Shown: in pieces, positions 17,156-25,477 of the stretch
Layout of the letters: each line of letters begins with the position of its first letter
Numbering within the stretch: the first letter of the stretch is position 1
Assembly (NCBI GenBank): GCA_963808965.1
Contig: CAWEHU010000019.1
Coordinates: 62,001 to 126,000, forward strand
Reading direction: 5' to 3'
From: CAWEHU01 sp963808965
GTDB lineage: Bacteria > Pseudomonadota > Alphaproteobacteria > Acetobacterales > Acetobacteraceae
DNA: 64,000 nt
Made by a program: the position numbers and the translations under genes
The notes under the pieces: generated by a model
The model's input: the letters and a program-made list of their open reading frames with translations, nothing else
The model's database searches: none
What the model was told of the DNA's origin: nothing

Positions 17156-17491
17156 TTAGCGCTCCGTTTCGTCCGTATCGGGTTCCACCTCGATTTCGGG
17201 GCCGATCGCGTCCGCATCGTCCTCGAGTTCGGAGGCATCTTCGAGCACGTCCTCCTCCGGCGCATCCTCGATGCCTTCGACATCGGCCTCGGCCTCTTCG
17301 GGCGCTGGCACGGGCTTCCTCGGCCGCTTGTCCTCAACGACATTCCCGCCCCCAGCCCGGCGGGGCCGCGGCTGATCGGGAGGCTGCTCGGTGCCGCATT
17401 TGGGGCAAACGGCCGGCGCCTTGGCCAAGTCGTAAAAGCGGGCGCCGCAGGCGACACAGACGCGCTTGGTGCCGAGTTCGGGATTCGCCAT
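17156..17491 (-). CDS. TIGR02300 family (FYDLN acid) protein
   Basis: 111 residues. The N-terminus has a zinc-ribbon-like pair of Cys motifs (CVACGARFYDL and CPKCGTEQ) containing the FYDL element that names the family, followed by a highly acidic tail rich in Glu and Asp. The family is nearly restricted to alphaproteobacteria and has no known function. It lies next to the aroA promoter side, divergent from aroA. Confidence 0.9.
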   Translation of the reverse strand: MANPELGTKRVCVACGARFYDLAKAPAVCPKCGTEQPPDQPRPRRAGGGNVVEDKRPRKPVPAPEEAEADVEGIEDAPEEDVLEDASELEDDADAIGPEIEVEPDTDETER

Positions 17492-17657
17492 TCCGGTGAC
17501 CTCGCGATCTCACGGGCGCGCCTCCCCGGCAAGCGGCCGGTGCGCGGGAGGGCGCGGCCATGCCACCGCCGCACGCGCCTGTCAAACGCGGCCGGCGCGG
17601 CTTCTGTCAAACGATGCCGTCGCATGCTAAGCGGCGGGCCCGCTCCTATAGGCCGCC

Positions 17658-18998
17658 ATGCACGCCACCACCGCCCGCCCGCTGACGTCGCGCCGCGCCT
17701 CCCGCCCACTTGCTGGCCGCATCCGCGTGCCGGGCGACAAGTCGATCAGCCATCGCGCGCTGATGTTCGGCTCCCTCGCAGTCGGGGAGACGCGCATCAC
17801 GGGCTTGCTGGAGGGCGAGGACGTACTGCGGACGGCGGCCGCCATGCGCGCGCTCGGCGCCGAGGTCGCACGCCGGGCGGACGCGATCTGGCACGTGGCG
17901 GGCCGCGGCATCGGCGGTCTCACGGAGCCGGACGACGTGCTGGACATGGGTAATTCCGGCACCGCCGCCCGCCTGCTGTGCGGCATCCTCGCGAGCCACG
18001 ACCTGTTCGCGGTGATGACCGGCGACGCCTCCCTGCGCCGCCGTCCGATGCGGCGGGTCATCGAGCCGCTCTCGGCCTGCGGCGCGCGCTTCGCCTCGCG
18101 TCGGGGTGGCCGCTTGCCGCTCGCGATCGAAGGGGCGCGAGAGGCACTGCCGCTCGAATACCGGGTGCCCGTCGCCTCCGCGCAGGTGAAATCCGCCGTA
18201 CTGCTGGCCGGCCTGAACGCGCCCGGCCGCACGCGGGTCGAGGAGCCGGAGGCCACGCGCGATCACACCGAGAACATGCTCCGCCATTTCGGGGCCGAGG
18301 TTCAGGTCGAGCCGGCCGGACGCGGCCGGGCAATCACGCTTCAGGGGCAGCCGGAGCTGCGCGCCGCCGATGTCGCCGTTCCCGGCGATCCGTCGTCCGC
18401 CGCCTTCCCGCTCGTCGCCGCGCTGCTGGTTCCGGGCTCGCGGGTTTGTGTCGAAGGCGTGGGACTGAACCCGTTGCGAACGGGTCTTTTCACGACCCTC
18501 GGCGAGATGGGCGCGGCATTACGGGTGGAGAACGAGCGAATCGAGGGTGGCGAGCCGGTCGGCGATCTTGTGGCGAGTGGCGGAGTCCTTCGTGGTGTGG
18601 ATGTCCCCCCGGATCGCGCGCCGAGCATGATCGACGAATATCCGGTGCTGGCCGTAGCAGCCGCCTGCGCCGAGGGGACGACGCGGATGCGCGGGTTGCA
18701 CGAGCTGCGCGTGAAAGAGAGCGATCGCCTCGCCGCGACCGCCGCGCTGCTCGCGGCCAATGGCGCGCATGTCGAGATCGAGGGCGACGACCTGCTGGTG
18801 CATGGGACCGGCGCTCCCCCCGAGGGAGGCGGATCGGTGGAGACGCACATGGATCACCGGATCGCGATGAGCGCGCTGGTCCTCGGCGTGGCGACGGCGC
18901 AGCCGGTCCGGGTGGACGATTCCGCCTTCATCGACACGAGCTTTCCCGGTTTCGTCGCGCTGATGCAGGGGCTCGGCGCACGGTTGTCGCCCGAATGA
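17658..18998 (+). CDS. aroA: 3-phosphoshikimate 1-carboxyvinyltransferase
   Basis: 446 residues. Enolpyruvyl transferase acting in the shikimate pathway, joining shikimate-3-phosphate and PEP. Seen: IRVPGDKSISHRALMFGSLA near the N-terminus, DMGNSGTAARLLCGIL, VPGDPSSAAFPLVAAL, and RVKESDRLAATAALL. The length is normal. Start at 17658 gives the standard N-terminus. The stop overlaps the cmk start as ATGA, so the two genes form an operon. The divergent partner is the FYDLN-acid gene, about 166 bases away. Confidence 0.95.
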   Translation: MHATTARPLTSRRASRPLAGRIRVPGDKSISHRALMFGSLAVGETRITGLLEGEDVLRTAAAMRALGAEVARRADAIWHVAGRGIGGLTEPDDVLDMGNSGTAARLLCGILASHDLFAVMTGDASLRRRPMRRVIEPLSACGARFASRRGGRLPLAIEGAREALPLEYRVPVASAQVKSAVLLAGLNAPGRTRVEEPEATRDHTENMLRHFGAEVQVEPAGRGRAITLQGQPELRAADVAVPGDPSSAAFPLVAALLVPGSRVCVEGVGLNPLRTGLFTTLGEMGAALRVENERIEGGEPVGDLVASGGVLRGVDVPPDRAPSMIDEYPVLAVAAACAEGTTRMRGLHELRVKESDRLAATAALLAANGAHVEIEGDDLLVHGTGAPPEGGGSVETHMDHRIAMSALVLGVATAQPVRVDDSAFIDTSFPGFVALMQGLGARLSPE

Positions 18999-19627
18999 GC
19001 GCCCCGCTCGTCATCGCCATCGACGGACCCGCGGGCGCGGGCAAGGGCACGCTCGCCCGCAGCCTCGCCGCCGCACTCGGCCTCGAATATCTCGACACCG
19101 GGCTGCTGTATCGCGCGGTCGGGCGGCGGGTGCTGGATGCCGACGGCGATCCGGCGGACGGGCAGGCGGCAGCGGCGGCGGCGGCGGCGCTCGCCCCGGC
19201 CGATCTGGCGAGACCCGACCTGCGCGGCCCAGAAGCGGACGTGGCGGCCTCGGCGGTCGCCGCCATCCCCGCGGTCCGCTCCGCGCTGCTCGACTTCCAG
19301 CGCGGGTTCGCACGCGGCTCGGGTGCGGTGCTGGACGGCCGCGATACCTGCACCGTCATCTTCCCCGATGCGCGCATCAAACTGTTCGTTACCGCCGACC
19401 TGCCGACCCGCGCCCGCCGCCGCTGGCTCGAACTGCGCGCCAAGGGCGTGGATATCTCGCTCGATGCCGTCGAGGAGGAGATGCGCATCCGCGACGCGCG
19501 CGATGCCGCCCGTTCGATCGCGCCGTTGAGGCCGGCGCCGGATGCCGTCGTGCTGGACACGACGGCGCTCGATCCGGAAGCCGCTTTCGCCGCGGCGATG
19601 CGGATCGTGCGCGAGCGCATCTCTTGA
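18995..19627 (+). CDS. cmk: Cytidylate kinase
   Basis: 210 residues. P-loop IDGPAGAGKGTLARSLAAAL, LEYLDTGLLYRAVG, VLDGRDTCTVIFPDA and the LID-like RIRDARDAARSIAPLRPA identify cytidylate kinase, which phosphorylates CMP and dCMP. It overlaps aroA by four bases. In most alphaproteobacteria rpsA follows cmk; here a degenerate IS110 element begins within a few tens of bases of the stop and rpsA is absent from the window. Confidence 0.95.
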   Translation: MSAPLVIAIDGPAGAGKGTLARSLAAALGLEYLDTGLLYRAVGRRVLDADGDPADGQAAAAAAAALAPADLARPDLRGPEADVAASAVAAIPAVRSALLDFQRGFARGSGAVLDGRDTCTVIFPDARIKLFVTADLPTRARRRWLELRAKGVDISLDAVEEEMRIRDARDAARSIAPLRPAPDAVVLDTTALDPEAAFAAAMRIVRERIS

Positions 19628-19633
19628 TTTCGT

Positions 19634-19869
19634 GAAGTCGGCGGCCGGATGCCGGATTGTTGGTACGGAACGCAGAGTGCTGAAGTATGATCGACTGGGT
19701 TGCATGTTCGGCCCCCCTGCTATTAAGGGGAACGCCGGCGGGCACTCCGGGACTGGATGGGTCTTGAAGACCGTGGGAATCTCGGACCCGCCGGCGTCGC
19801 GGTCTTGACGCGTACGGGAGTCGGGGCTATCGCCCGAATGCAATCCGGCGTGCGGACCAGAACCGCAGC
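19634..19869 (+). ncRNA. Structured non-coding end of IS110 element, candidate bridge RNA
   Basis: About 240 bases between cmk and the IS110 transposase without a gene. It contains a hairpin CCCCT/AGGGG with a seven-base loop (19714-19730) and a perfect 10-bp stem CGCCGGCGGG (19733-19742) pairing with CCCGCCGGCG (19787-19796) around a 44-base loop. That loop itself holds a small stem, GGTCT/AGACC (19760-19772). IS110-family elements are known to express a structured bridge RNA from the non-coding end next to the recombinase. The match here is by position and fold only; ends are not defined. Confidence 0.45.
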
Positions 19870-20840
19870 ATGTCGGAGCCGCCCATGCAAGACAAGCCGC
19901 CCATGCAAGACAAGCTGTTCATCGGCATCGATGTCGCCAAGCACTGGATCGACATCGCCATCCACGGCGGGCCGTCTCGCCGCATCGACAACACGCGCCA
20001 AGCCATCCAGGCTTGGCTCGGCACGCTCGACCACACCAGCATCGCTCTCGTGGCGTTGAGCCGACCGGTGGCTATGAACGCGCGCTACGCCAATGCCTGC
20101 GCGAGGCAGCCCGTGCCGTTCGCCCGCGTGCACCCCAATGAAGCCGCGGCGTTCCGCACCCGGCGTGGCGTCAAGGCCAAGACCGACCGGCTCGATGCCG
20201 GCCTGCTCGCCGACTTCGCCGCTCTCGAACTCGCGGGCCGCGGCCTCGCGTCGCTCGTCGAAGGCAACGAGGCGCTGCGCGAGATGGTGGTTCGCCGCCG
20301 CCAGCTCGTCGATACCTTGCACGCCGAACGCTGCCGCGCCGGCACCGCGCAGGCCAGCGCGGTCAGGCAAACCCTCGCGCAGGTGATCGCAGCGCTCGAA
20401 ACCGTGCTCGCCCAGCTCGAGGCCGAGATCGCCGGCGCGATCGAGGCCGACCCGGCGCTCGCCGCCGCCCTGAGAAACTTGCAGACCGTGATCGGCGTCG
20501 GCCCGGTCTGCGCCACACCATGCTTGCCGAGCTCCCCGAACTCGGCCGCCTCTCGGGCAAGGAGATCGCCGCCCTGGTCGGGCTCGCGCCGCACACCCGC
20601 GACAGCGGCAAGACCCGATCCCGCGCCATCACCGGCCACGGCCGGCCCGGCGTGCGCCGCGTGCTGTTCAACGCCGCCCGCGCCGCGATCCGCTGGAACC
20701 CGGTCATGCGCCGCTTCTACGAGCGCCTCACCAGCATCAATCACCGGCCCGGAAAGGTCGCGCTTACCGCCGTGATGCGCAAAATCCTGGTCACGCTCAA
20801 CGCCATGATGCGCGACCAACAACCCTGGAAACATGCATGA
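19870..20840 (+). pseudogene. IS110-family transposase, three frame changes
   Basis: About 320 residues of a DEDD recombinase. The first catalytic Asp is in FIGIDVAKHWIDIAI; KTDRLDAGLLADFA carries the later Asp pair; the C-terminal transposase_20 domain reads MLAELPELGRLSGKE, ALVGLAPHTRDSGK and VLFNAARAAIRWNP. Two compensating indels (about 20054 and 20107) put the conserved Glu motif EPTGGYERAL out of frame, and a CA duplication at about 20512 moves the C-terminal domain to the third frame. The element is probably inactive unless these are sequence errors. An 18-base unit CCGCCCATGCAAGACAAG is tandemly doubled at the start, giving two possible ATGs. Confidence 0.8.
19881..19916 (+). repeat. 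18-bp tandem duplication at the IS110 transposase start
   Basis: CCGCCCATGCAAGACAAG occurs twice in a row and is translated as two copies of PPMQDK at the N-terminus of the transposase. Each copy carries an ATG. Confidence 0.8.
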
Positions 20841-20865
20841 CAACCAACCGGCAATGGATGCAGCG

Positions 20866-20909
20866 CCTGTGGAGTTGTGGGCAGCCAAACCTGTCCACAA
20901 ATCCACAGG
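20866..20909. repeat. 15-bp inverted repeat after the IS110 transposase
   Basis: CCTGTGGAGTTGTGG (20866-20880) faces CCACAAATCCACAGG (20895-20909) across 14 bases, with one mismatch. It sits 26 bases after the transposase stop. It could be the structured right end of the element, a terminator without T tract, or a pre-existing palindrome used as insertion target. Confidence 0.5.
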
Positions 20910-20972
20910 CCTCCATCCGCCCCGCTTCACACAGAACACGGGAGATTTCGCCGTGAGAGGAGACCTCCAGTC

Positions 20973-21421
20973 ATGTTTTCTCCTCCGGTCAAGGCCCCCG
21001 GAACGAAGACTTCGAGCCGTGCTCGGGAAGCGCCGCCGGTCACTTCGTGGCGGTCTGGGCCAGGTCTCGGTCAGCAAGTAGGAGCACGATGGGCCAAGCC
21101 GGCCGGGAGGACGCCGTCCGAGTCCGGCGGCGAAGCCCTTAGCCTCGTGCATGAGGTATTGCGCTCGCCCGGGCAGCCTCTCGACGCGGACACGCTCCGC
21201 TTCATGGAGCCCCGCTTCGGGCACAATTTCAGCGACGTTCGGGTGCATGCCGATCCCAGTGCGGAAAGATCCGCGCAAGCGGTACAGGCACGGGCTTACA
21301 CGGTCGGCAGGCACATCGTATTCGGCGCCGGCCAGTACGCGGCACACAGCCCGGCCGGCCGGAGCTTGCTCGCGCATGAATTGACTCACACCGTGCAGCA
21401 AGGGGTGCTGTCGCGAATGAT
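20973..21421 (+). pseudogene. DUF4157 domain protein, N-terminal part cut by IS256
   Basis: About 150 residues precede the insertion. After a Ser/Arg-rich lead, residues ~60-140 form the DUF4157 domain: FMEPRFGHNFSDVRVHADPS, AVQARAYTVGRHIVFGAGQY and a zinc-metalloprotease-like HELTH in LLAHELTHTVQQG. DUF4157 proteins are often predicted toxins or cargo, for example near extracellular contractile injection systems. Start at 20973 with GAGGAGA upstream. The frame runs into the IS256 end at 21422; the likely C-terminal remainder is at 22766-23311. No transport genes for it are visible in the window. Confidence 0.75.
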
Positions 21422-22765
21422 GTGGAAATTTGGGTTGGCGACATCTCCGGAGGATGAGGCTATCGGGTCAGGCTGCTAGGTCAATACGTTGAGGCGTGGG
21501 CTTTTCGGCGAGGGTGTGCCAGCCGTCGACCTTGCGCATGGTGATATGGCCTGAAGCGAGCAACGCCCAGAACAGCATCGCGGCGGTCTCCGCTGAAGGC
21601 AGCACGGTCTGCGTCTTGATACGACGCTTGAACTCTTCATGCAGCCGCTCGATAGCATTGGTAGTACGCGCCGATTTCCACTGGCTTTCCGGCAGCCGGG
21701 TGAAGGTGAAGAGCCGCTCGCCAGCTTCTTCCAAGCTGTCCGCTACGGCACGGCATTTCAGTCGCCATTTGCGCAGAAAAGCACGGCGCCTGGCTTCGAT
21801 CTCCTTTGCCGTCTTGGCATAGATCATGTCGGTGTAGTCGGCGGAGACCTCCTCGTGCAGCGCATCAGGCGCGTGCGCCAGCAGATTGCGATGCTTGTGC
21901 ACGGTGCAGCGCTGGGTCGGCACTTCAGGCCACAGCGCGGCAAGCGCCTTCTCCAGTCCGGCGGCGCCGTCGACGATTAGGAATTCGGGACTCCGCAGGC
22001 CGCGTGCGACGAGATCATTGAGCACGCCGCGCCAGGCGGCTTCGCTCTCGCCTCCCATGTTGCGCACGGCCAACAAAATCTTCTGCCCGTCGCGACGGAT
22101 GCCGAGGACGACCAGAAGCGAGATGTTGGTGGCCTTGCGGTCGAGCCGTACGCGCACCACGCTGCCGTCCAGGATCAGCCGGACGATGTCCTCCCCGGCC
22201 AGATCGCGGCGCGTCCAGGCTTCCCAATCCGTCTTCACCTTACGCCACACCCGGCTGACCACGTCCTTCCCGATCGCCCCCTTGAACAGCGCGCCGAGCG
22301 CCCGCTTCACCCGCCGGGTGTTTGTGCCGGCGAGATAGGCCGACGCAATCAGCGCCTCGACCTGCCGGGTCATCCGGGCGTAGCGCGGCAGCACGGCGCT
22401 CTGCCATTCTCGACTGGTCCCATCGGCGGCCGACAGCCGGGCTCGGGGAACTACGATCTCGACCGGACCGAAGGAGCCAAGCAGCCGCCGCGACCGCGTG
22501 CCGTTCCGGTAGCCCGCAGACGCGCCCCGCTGGTAACGGCCGCGTCCCAGGGCAGCCGTCGCCTCCTGCTCGATCATCTCCTCGAGAAAGCCCCGGATCC
22601 GCTGCCGCAGCTCGGCTTCGATCGGGTCGAACCAAGCCTCCCCAGAAAACAGCGGTGCCGCGTCCGTCGTGCTATTCTTTTCCATGGCGTGATCTCCGCC
22701 GGCGCGCGCCAACGCCGGGTTGCGAGTCGTTGACCTAATCGGAGATTACGCCACCCTATTTCCAC
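21422..22765 (-). mobile_element. IS256-family insertion sequence
   Basis: About 1,344 bases bounded by imperfect inverted repeats: 21422-21449 (GTGGAAATTTGGG...ATCTCCG) and, reversed, 22765-22740 (GTGGAAATAGGG...ATCTCCG). It carries one complete IS256-type transposase gene on the minus strand. The flanking bases (CGAATGAT on the left, CAAAGCCG on the right) are not a target duplication, so a deletion or recombination next to the element is likely. Confidence 0.8.
21468..22685 (-). CDS. IS256-family transposase
   Basis: 405 residues, full length for the family. N-terminal region with IEAELRQRIRGFLEEMIEQE and RGRYQRGASAGYRNGTRSR; DDE core with LILDGSVVRVRLDRK, LIVDGAAGLEKALAALWPEV, TQRCTVHKHRNLLAHAP and, near the end, TTNAIERLHEEFKRRIK. 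The frame is intact, unlike most mobile genes here, so this copy may be active and recent. Start at 22685 (MEKNS) with GGAG seven bases upstream. It interrupts the DUF4157 gene. Confidence 0.92.
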   Translation of the reverse strand: MEKNSTTDAAPLFSGEAWFDPIEAELRQRIRGFLEEMIEQEATAALGRGRYQRGASAGYRNGTRSRRLLGSFGPVEIVVPRARLSAADGTSREWQSAVLPRYARMTRQVEALIASAYLAGTNTRRVKRALGALFKGAIGKDVVSRVWRKVKTDWEAWTRRDLAGEDIVRLILDGSVVRVRLDRKATNISLLVVLGIRRDGQKILLAVRNMGGESEAAWRGVLNDLVARGLRSPEFLIVDGAAGLEKALAALWPEVPTQRCTVHKHRNLLAHAPDALHEEVSADYTDMIYAKTAKEIEARRRAFLRKWRLKCRAVADSLEEAGERLFTFTRLPESQWKSARTTNAIERLHEEFKRRIKTQTVLPSAETAAMLFWALLASGHITMRKVDGWHTLAEKPTPQRIDLAA

Positions 22766-23311
22766 CAAAGCCGCGACGGCACCCAGCAGGGCGCGGTTTC
22801 AGGACTGTTGCAGAGGGATCCCCAGCCCCCCAAAAAGAAAGAGCCGGCGAAGGACTGCAAATACTCGGTCACCTATGCGAATCCCGTAGAGGTAGAGTGC
22901 GACAAGGTTTGGCGGGATGAAAAGAAACGTCCCCCTCCAGGGCCCGTCTGCGGCAAGCGCGTCATTTTCCAGATCGTTTCCGTCAGTGTCAGTCCCAGCG
23001 GCTGTCCATTGGAGGGGCTGTCGGTATCGGAGAAGGTGGCGACGGTTGCTGATACGCATCGCTGCACGACGGCTAATTATGTCTGGCCGCCTCCCAACCC
23101 CTGCAACATCGGACCCGGCGGAAAGGTCAAGGATTGCACCGATACCTTGACGATTTGCGGACTGGCTAGCGATCTCCACTACGGCGGTTGCGAGGAGAAC
23201 GTGACGCAAGATGTTCTGGTCGACGGTAAGCCAGTCGAACAACACACGATCACTTTCGAGATCGACGCTATGGATGGCAAATGCCAAGGGAGCAAGGTCA
23301 CTCGAAAATAA
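22766..23311 (+). pseudogene. Cys-rich protein, probable C-terminal part of the DUF4157 gene
   Basis: About 180 residues open from the right IS256 end (QSRDGTQQGAVSG, LLQRDPQPPKKKEPAKD) to the stop at 23311. An ATG at 22808 could start a 167-residue protein. The lead resembles the linker that follows DUF4157 domains. The rest has eight or more Cys residues (CKYSVTYANP, VECDK, CGKRV, CNIGPG, CTDTLTICG, YGGCEENV) and a beta-rich look suggesting disulfide-bonded, exported folding. I do not recognise the domain. Most likely it was one gene with 20973-21421; a simple removal of the IS would not restore the frame. Confidence 0.5.
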
Positions 23312-23392
23312 GTAAGGCTTCGTTCGGCAGCTTTGGACACGGTCCAGGTCTGTGAAGCAGGTCTTCGGACCGGCGCCCTCAAGGCGGTAGAC

Positions 23393-24202
23393 TTATCCCA
23401 CCGTGTTCTTGAGCACTTCGCCATTTTTGACGACCATCGAGACACGCCACCTCACCTCCGCTTTTCCTTTGGGTCCGGTGAGTGCGGTGACGAACGAGCG
23501 GTCCCATTCGACATCCGGCGCTCTCGCGTATTCGAGGCTGGGCGGGTCGGCCATTGAGATATGGGCCACGTCGCTTCCCTCGCCACTCATTGGGTCCGGG
23601 GCGCTCGACTGCTTCAGGGGTGGTTTGGTGTAGTCGCCGCCGGATTCGGCGATATCATCGTGGGTCGTGCCGTCATCCGCGTCCTTCTTGCCGCCGAAAA
23701 TGGATTTCTCGTGATGAACCGTTTGAGTAAACTGAAACAGATCGTCGCGGCATAGCAGGTGCAAGCTGCCGACGAGCTGCACATTGACGCCGCAGCGTTT
23801 GCCCGTATCCCACGGTCCCGCCCGATCCGGGTTGGCAAAGAATCCCTGAGAACGCAGCCCGGGGTAATAGTTATCCATCGTTAGCCCGTCGAGAAACGGG
23901 CCGCTAATCACAGCCCGCATACTGTTCGGCTTCTCGCACTGCGTGCCGGCCGGTGTCGCAGGATTCGGGGGAAAGGGTTGAGGTGGCGCTCCCACTTTGA
24001 CGGGAGGCTCCTCCCCCCGGCGCGGCAGGCTTTCCTTCGGATCCGAGGTCCGCACGGACGCGAAGCTATGGCCGCTCCGTGGTGAACCTGGCAGCCCCGC
24101 GCACCGCTCTCGCGCGCCCCGGCCGAGCATGTCGCTCGCCCGCAAAGTAACCGTGGTAGTGCGGGAACGCGGTAGGGGTAACTTCTGACGTTTGTGGAGC
24201 AT
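23393..24202 (-). CDS. Hypothetical protein, convergent partner of the DUF4157 gene
   Basis: 269 residues, not recognised. The N-terminal ~75 residues are basic and Pro-rich (KRQKLPLPRSRTTTV, then PPQPFPPNPATPAG). From ~90 on it looks globular: SMRAVISGPFLDGLTMDNYY, KRCGVNVQLVGSLHLLCRDD, then an acidic segment with GGKKDADDGTTHDD, and a final beta-like stretch (VEWDRSFVTAL, KAEVRWRVSMVVKNG). Start at 24202 with AGGA nine bases before the ATG. It ends 81 bases from the Cys-rich gene in convergent orientation and lies in the accessory island, so it may be cargo, immunity or another effector of that locus. Confidence 0.55.
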   Translation of the reverse strand: MLHKRQKLPLPRSRTTTVTLRASDMLGRGARERCAGLPGSPRSGHSFASVRTSDPKESLPRRGEEPPVKVGAPPQPFPPNPATPAGTQCEKPNSMRAVISGPFLDGLTMDNYYPGLRSQGFFANPDRAGPWDTGKRCGVNVQLVGSLHLLCRDDLFQFTQTVHHEKSIFGGKKDADDGTTHDDIAESGGDYTKPPLKQSSAPDPMSGEGSDVAHISMADPPSLEYARAPDVEWDRSFVTALTGPKGKAEVRWRVSMVVKNGEVLKNTVG

Positions 24203-24232
24203 GGCTGATATCCTGGCGGGAGTCCGCCGCCG

Positions 24233-25459
24233 TCAAACCCCCACGTACATCCGGCCCGGATTGAGCACCTTGCGCGGATCGAATCCCTCCTTGACCCGCG
24301 CCGAAAGTGCGGCGAGTGGCGCGGGCAGGGGCTCGAACACATCGACGCTCGCGCGCACGCTGTCCGGAGCCCGGATCAGCGTGCCGTGGCCCCCGCCATG
24401 CAGCGCGATCGCGTGCCGCACCGCGCCGGCGCCTGCGTCGTCCGCGCCGGGGCCGATCGCCGCCCAGATCAACCCGCCGCCCCAGTCGTAGAACAGCTCC
24501 GCGTCAACGTGTTGCGCGATGGCGGCGGCCACCGCCGGGCCGCTCGTCGGGGCGATGGAGATGCGCCAGACCGGGCGGTCGCGCGGTTCGACCAACGGAC
24601 GGACATCGCGGATTTCCCGCCAGAACCGCTCGGTATCCTCTTCCTCCAGCGTCTCGGTCCTTCCGTGCGACGTAAGCTCGTCGCGCAAGGCCTGTACGCG
24701 ATAGCCGACAGAGGGCGCAGGCCCCTCCAGCCGCAGCGCCGTTACGGCCTTTCCCGCCGCCGCGATCGATCTCACCTCCGACCGCGAGGCAAGGCGTTCG
24801 GGGATGTGCGCCGCGCCGGAGACCTCGTGCTCGGAATTCAGCCCGGCGGTCAGCGCCCAAATCGCCGCCGCGTCATCGAGGCCAAGCAGCAACACGGTGC
24901 GCCCGGTCTCGGCACGCGGAAGCACCTTGACCGTCACCTCGGTCAGGACCGTGAGCGTGCCGTAGGAACCGGCGACCAGCTTGCTCAGGTCGTAACCGGT
25001 GACGTTCTTCACCACCTTGCCGCCGGATTTGAACAACTCGCCCCGGCCGTTCACCGCCTGGAACCCGAGCACGTGGTCGCGCGCCGCGCCCGCCTTGAGC
25101 CGTCGCGGACCGGCGAGGTTACAGGAGATGACCCCGGCGATCGTCTGTTCCTTCTCCTCGGTACCGAGCAGCGCGCGCCAGTCGGGCGGCTCGAATGTCA
25201 GCATCTGCTTGTTCGCGGCGAGCGCGGCCTCGATCTCCGAGAGCTTCGTCCCGGCGCCCGCCGTGAGCACCAACTCCGCCGCCTCGTATTCCGAGATGCC
25301 CGCCAGTCCCGAGGTATCGAGCACATGCCCGACTTGCAGCGGCCGCCCGATGCCGCGCTTCGAGCCGCCGGCCACGATCTCGAGCGGCTGCTGTTCCGCC
25401 GCCGCCCAGCTGACGGCCTCCGCGGCCTGCTGCGGCGTGGACGGGTTGAACGATGCCAT
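24233..25459 (-). CDS. glcE: Glycolate oxidase subunit GlcE
   Basis: 408 residues. FAD_binding_4 domain: PLEIVAGGSKRGIGRP, LVLTAGAGTKLSEIEAALAA, TIAGVISCNLAGPRRLKAGA and FKSGGKVVKNVTGYDLSKL, the usual GlcE set. GlcD, GlcE and GlcF together oxidise glycolate to glyoxylate at the membrane. It starts 19 bases after glcD with GGAGAGG upstream. No glcF follows; downstream lies the accessory island, so glcF has been lost or moved. Confidence 0.92.
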   Translation of the reverse strand: MASFNPSTPQQAAEAVSWAAAEQQPLEIVAGGSKRGIGRPLQVGHVLDTSGLAGISEYEAAELVLTAGAGTKLSEIEAALAANKQMLTFEPPDWRALLGTEEKEQTIAGVISCNLAGPRRLKAGAARDHVLGFQAVNGRGELFKSGGKVVKNVTGYDLSKLVAGSYGTLTVLTEVTVKVLPRAETGRTVLLLGLDDAAAIWALTAGLNSEHEVSGAAHIPERLASRSEVRSIAAAGKAVTALRLEGPAPSVGYRVQALRDELTSHGRTETLEEEDTERFWREIRDVRPLVEPRDRPVWRISIAPTSGPAVAAAIAQHVDAELFYDWGGGLIWAAIGPGADDAGAGAVRHAIALHGGGHGTLIRAPDSVRASVDVFEPLPAPLAALSARVKEGFDPRKVLNPGRMYVGV

Positions 25460-25477
25460 CGCCGATCCCTCTCCGGC

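Noticed and set aside
20500..20530. Programmed frameshift in the IS110 transposase
   Set aside because: No slippery heptamer; the break is a CA duplication and IS110 enzymes are not made by frameshifting.
20895..20909. DnaA-box-like sequences suggesting an origin
   Set aside because: Only one weak box pair, explained by the inverted repeat; no dnaA, AT-rich unwinding region or box cluster.
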